Assembly (NCBI GenBank): GCA_022720335.1
Contig: JAIHVJ010000180.1
Span: 1 to 7,768, forward strand
Direction: 5' to 3'
Length of the DNA: 7,768 bases
Origin: Collinsella sp.
Lineage (GTDB): Bacteria > Actinomycetota > Coriobacteriia > Coriobacteriales > Coriobacteriaceae
Part shown: positions 5,152 through 7,768 of the stretch, piece by piece
Numbering within the stretch: the first letter of the stretch is position 1
Layout: every line of letters begins with the position of its first letter
Translations under genes and position numbers: made by a program
Notes under the pieces: model-generated
The model's database searches: none
What the model was told of the DNA's origin: nothing
The model's input: only the letters and a program-made list of their open reading frames with translations

Positions 5152-6647
5152 CGATGCAGATTTCGTTCATCCTTCCCCAAATCGTTGCGCTCGATGTTGT
5201 CTTTGCCCTGGCTGCGTGTCTGCAGATGATCCACGTCCCGCTCATCGCATCGCGCCGCTCGTCCTATAACCGTAAGGTGATTTGCGCCTACGAGACGAGC
5301 CTTGTGCTTCACCTGATGATTTCGGCGCTCATCTTATTCGCGTCGTCTGGCTCGTATCTGGTGGCGCCGCTTGACGTTTGCGCCAGGGCAATGGGCGGAG
5401 TGCTGTGGCTCAATGCCGCGATCTTTGCCTATGGCGTGGTCCTTATGGTGCACTATCGTCGCCCTGTCATGCTGGCCGAGCTGCTGCTTGTTGGCGCCGT
5501 GACACCGCCGGTGGTTTTTGCCATGGGCTCGGTGTGGGCCGTTGTCCTTATCGCAGAGGGAGCGTTCTTCCTGTTCCGTTCCGTCGCGGCGCTCTTGATG
5601 GACGTCCGTAACCGCCAGGAGGATATCACCGCGTTCTCGACGATCGAAACCATCAACGTGATTCCCGTGGGCATCCTGTATCTGGACTCGAGGGGCCGTC
5701 CACTGCTCATGAACCGCTGCATGCGCAAAAACCTGGTGGAGCTTCATATGCCCACCGACCTAGGCGATATGAGCGGTACATGGAACGACCTGCGCAAGCT
5801 CAGCATGCAAATGCCCGAAAGCAGCCAGAGCCGCGTGCGCATCAATTTGGACCGCTTTGATGAGGCGCGCGTTGTGGTCGAGGTTTCTCCCGCCGAGATT
5901 CGCTTGTTTGTGCACGATGACGTTATGGTTTCTGGCCGCCTCTTCGAGCGCATTATCGGTTTGGATGTAACAGAGTACGCGCATGCTCACGATCGTTTGG
6001 CGCAAGCCAACCACCTGCTTGAGCTCGCGGGTCAAGAGCTCCAGGCCCAGATCGAGGAAGTCAAAAAAGTTGCCGACAATGCGGCCTATCTGCGTATGCG
6101 CGCTCGCGTGCACGACGTGATCGGGCAGCGCCTGTCCATCCTCCATCGCTATCTGGAGGAGGGGCGCCTGGATGACGAGTCACTCGAGCAGATCGACCCG
6201 CTGCTGCGCTCAATCGCTGCCGATCTGCGCAGCGGGGGCGACACCGAACCGGCAGAGCAACTGGGCGATATCGTCCATGCCTTTGGCCTGGTGAGCGTGC
6301 AGATCGATGTGGAGGGCGAGCTGCCAAGCGACGTGCGTGTCGCGGCAGCCTTTTTGCAGATTATCCGCGAAGCCTCGACCAATGCCACCAAGCATGCGCA
6401 GGCGCATCGGGTCCATGTGCGCTTGTGGCAGGAGGGGACGGACGCTGACGCCGTCGCGCACATGACGATTTCTAACGACGGGTCCCCGGCCCCCGTATCG
6501 TATCGCGAGGGAACGGGTATCCCAGGTATGAGGCATGTCGCGCAAGATCTGGGTGGCAGCCTAGAGGTCCACGCCACCCCGCCCTTTACGCTTACGGTAT
6601 CCGTTCCGCTTAACGCCAACGACACGTCCCAAAGGAGAAACTCATGA
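5148..6647 (+). CDS. Membrane sensor histidine kinase, NarL/LuxR type (HisKA_3-like + HATPase)
   Basis: A 499-residue kinase expected to autophosphorylate and pass phosphate to the regulator encoded next. Five or six membrane segments lie within residues 10-152. A PAS-like region follows (about 163-280, with IPVGILYLDSRGRPLLMN at 172-189), then a coiled coil (282-312). The phosphorylation box VHDVIGQ puts the phosphoacceptor at His322; the HDxxxQ pattern also fits phosphatase activity as in the NarX group. The HATPase domain has an N-box (EASTNATKHA, Asn412), a G1 box (SNDG, Asp444) and a G2 box (GTGIPG, 455-460), so it looks catalytically complete. It starts at GTG 5148, overlapping the upstream stop by 4 bp, with GAGGG seven bases before; ATG 5154 is the alternative. 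Its stop overlaps the regulator start (ATGA). The signal is unknown. Confidence 0.9.
   Translation: MTMQISFILPQIVALDVVFALAACLQMIHVPLIASRRSSYNRKVICAYETSLVLHLMISALILFASSGSYLVAPLDVCARAMGGVLWLNAAIFAYGVVLMVHYRRPVMLAELLLVGAVTPPVVFAMGSVWAVVLIAEGAFFLFRSVAALLMDVRNRQEDITAFSTIETINVIPVGILYLDSRGRPLLMNRCMRKNLVELHMPTDLGDMSGTWNDLRKLSMQMPESSQSRVRINLDRFDEARVVVEVSPAEIRLFVHDDVMVSGRLFERIIGLDVTEYAHAHDRLAQANHLLELAGQELQAQIEEVKKVADNAAYLRMRARVHDVIGQRLSILHRYLEEGRLDDESLEQIDPLLRSIAADLRSGGDTEPAEQLGDIVHAFGLVSVQIDVEGELPSDVRVAAAFLQIIREASTNATKHAQAHRVHVRLWQEGTDADAVAHMTISNDGSPAPVSYREGTGIPGMRHVAQDLGGSLEVHATPPFTLTVSVPLNANDTSQRRNS
6631..6637 (+). promoter_or_regulatory. Strong ribosome binding site of the response regulator
   Basis: AAAGGAG lies six bases before the ATG at 6644, inside the end of the kinase gene. 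It is much stronger than the sites of the two upstream genes, which would favour an excess of regulator over kinase, a common feature of two-component operons. Confidence 0.75.
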
Positions 6648-7267
6648 TCCGCGTGTTAATTGTCGAAGATCAGGCCATCCTGCGCGAGAGCCTGGCGCGC
6701 TCCGTTGGCGACCAGCCCGATATGACCGTCGTTGCCGCGATCGCCGATGCCTCCGAGGCCTTGGGTGTCGCGCTCAAGGAGCGCCCGGACATGATACTGA
6801 TGGACGTGTGCACCGAACACGATTCAAACGGCATCGTGGCGGCGGCACGCATCAAGGAGCAGCTGCCCGAGTGTCGCATCATTATCATGACAGGCATGCC
6901 CGAGATCACCTTTGTCGATCAGGCCCGCGAGGCGAGCGTCGATAGCTTTGTGTACAAGAACGTCGGTATCGACGAGCTGTTCGCCGTGATGCGCTCCACG
7001 TTGGCTGGCTACTGCACGTTTCCCAAGCCGCCCGAGAGCATTTTTTCGGGCACAGCAGCCCTCGACGATGTCGAGCTATCGATTTTGCGCCTTGCCTGCG
7101 AGGGCAAAAGTCGTCGCGAGATCGCGGCCGAGCTGTTTATGAGTGAGGGCACCATCAAGCGCCGCATCTCGGAGATCCTGAGCAAGACCGGCTACGACAA
7201 CATCATGCGCCTGGCCGTGCATGCGGTGACCGAGGGCAGCATCGTTCCCAACATGGAGCGCCCGTAA
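6644..7267 (+). CDS. LuxR/NarL-family response regulator
   Basis: A 207-residue cytoplasmic transcription regulator. The receiver domain (1 to about 120) has the acidic pair Glu8/Asp9, phosphoacceptor Asp54 (ILMDVC), Thr83 (IMTG) and Lys105 (VYKN). After Asp54 it reads VCTEHDSNG, one residue longer than the usual VxMPxxDG and without the proline. The C-terminal domain (about 139-205) is a LuxR-type helix-turn-helix: LRLACEGKSRREIAAELFMSEGTIKRRISEIL. It is the last gene of the operon and its start overlaps the kinase stop by 4 bp, so it is almost certainly the partner of that kinase. Target genes are unknown; a flanking gene such as the minus-strand one at 7459 is only a guess. A hairpin follows about 37 bases after the stop. 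Confidence 0.93.
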   Translation: MIRVLIVEDQAILRESLARSVGDQPDMTVVAAIADASEALGVALKERPDMILMDVCTEHDSNGIVAAARIKEQLPECRIIIMTGMPEITFVDQAREASVDSFVYKNVGIDELFAVMRSTLAGYCTFPKPPESIFSGTAALDDVELSILRLACEGKSRREIAAELFMSEGTIKRRISEILSKTGYDNIMRLAVHAVTEGSIVPNMERP

Positions 7268-7303
7268 TCGACGCGCTCACCCGTGTTCCGGCGCCGCAAA
7301 GAT

Positions 7304-7350
7304 AGGCCGCCCACCGTTTCGCATCTAAAAACGGCGGGCGGCCTGCTTGT
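7304..7350 (+). terminator. Probable terminator of the sensor operon
   Basis: Arms 7304-7319 (AGGCCGCCCACCGTTT) and 7329-7344 (AAACGGCGGGCGGCCT) pair with one mismatch around a 9-base loop. The T run after it is poor (GCTTGT), so it could be a weak terminator or an mRNA-stabilising hairpin. It lies 37 bases after the regulator stop. Confidence 0.65.
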
Positions 7351-7375
7351 ATGGGCAGTGCCGTCGGCATAAAGC

Positions 7376-7410
7376 GACGGTGCTGCAGGATCAACTCCTG
7401 CAGCACCGTC
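7376..7410 (-). terminator. Probable terminator of the minus-strand gene at the window end
   Basis: A perfect 15-bp inverted repeat, GACGGTGCTGCAGGA (7376-7390) with TCCTGCAGCACCGTC (7396-7410), around a 5-base loop. On the minus strand it is followed by GCTTTATG and lies about 50 bases after the stop of the gene at 7459, so it fits termination in that direction between two convergent transcription units. Confidence 0.7.
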
Positions 7411-7458
7411 TGGTGTGTGCGGATGTGTCCGCCAATCCGCGGCTGATGTTACGTGCCG

Positions 7459-7768
7459 CTACGCGATGGTTGCGCTGTAGGAGGCGACGTCCTCGTAGGA
7501 ATCGGTCAGGTAGGCGTCGATGCCGATGGTCGTGTTGACCAGGTCGTCAAGGCTGTCAAGCTCGCCGCTCGAGAACGTGAATTCCTCGGTGGCGTTGGTG
7601 CCGGGCATCAGGTGAGCCGAGAACCAGGGTTCCTTCATGGTGCCGTTGATGTTGGTCTTGCCGGAAGGAGCGTAGAAGGTCAGGTCCTTGTCGCTCTTGT
7701 TGGTGATGTTGACGACAAAACCGATGTCGCCCCACTCGTCCTTGAACTTCTCGGTGATGGTGATGGTG
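7459..7768 (-). CDS. 3' part of a probable secreted/surface protein with an Ig-like or beta-sandwich domain (partial)
   Basis: The minus strand is open from the window edge to a TAG at 7459-7461, giving the last 103 residues of a protein whose start is outside the window. The sequence alternates in a beta-strand pattern with many Thr, Asn, Asp and Ser. A segment GFVVNITNKSDKDLTF followed by APSGKTNINGTM, WFSAHLMPGTNA and EEFTFS resembles C-terminal domains of Gram-positive lipoproteins and membrane-anchored proteins of the DUF4352/DUF5067 or FxLYD kind, in which a conserved ITNKSDK strand is followed by a PG turn. That family match is from memory and tentative. Signal peptide or lipobox cannot be seen from here. 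It is convergent with the sensor operon. Confidence 0.75.
   Translation of the reverse strand, partial: TITITEKFKDEWGDIGFVVNITNKSDKDLTFYAPSGKTNINGTMKEPWFSAHLMPGTNATEEFTFSSGELDSLDDLVNTTIGIDAYLTDSYEDVASYSATIA

Overview
The window looks like chromosomal DNA of a gut actinobacterium of the class Coriobacteriia, most likely Collinsella or a close relative. I infer this from the high GC content, the strong C/G-ending codon bias of the glycosidase gene, short intergenic hairpin repeats with GGGGAC cores, and membrane sensor kinases of the LuxR/NarL type. No database search was possible.

Layout. Positions 1-1663 hold a minus-strand gene for a P-loop ATPase with a C-terminal winged-helix-like region. 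It is flanked on both sides by diverged direct copies of a composite repeat (1-218 and 1425-1663). Each copy carries, in the same order, two hairpins built from inverted GTCTC..CTGTAACA half-sites and one hairpin with a TGCCTGTCC loop. The ATPase has a candidate promoter and an unusual A-tract/AGG leader. Positions 1742-3180 hold a plus-strand GH1 6-phospho-beta-glucosidase with its own candidate promoter and a strong terminator. Its catalytic and phosphate-binding residues are present, but the last 30-35 residues usual in the family are missing. Positions 3181-3450 have no gene and contain three more hairpins, two of them sharing the loop GGGGACGTwCTTA and one with a perfect 18-bp stem.

Positions 3451-7267 form a tight three-gene operon with 4-bp stop/start overlaps. 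The first gene encodes a 7TM-type membrane sensor with a kinase-like but apparently inactive C-terminus. The second encodes an intact NarL-family histidine kinase with a membrane region, a PAS-like region, an HDxxxQ box and a HATPase domain. The third encodes a LuxR-type response regulator. The likely reading is a two-component system with two membrane sensors, where the first protein detects or modulates and the second phosphorylates the regulator. Two hairpins follow, in a convergent intergenic gap. The window ends in the 3' part of a minus-strand gene for a probable secreted or surface protein with a beta-sandwich-like domain.

The most notable items are the repeat-flanked ATPase unit, the sensor pair with one catalytically blind partner, the C-terminally shortened glycosidase, and the several GGGGAC-core hairpins.
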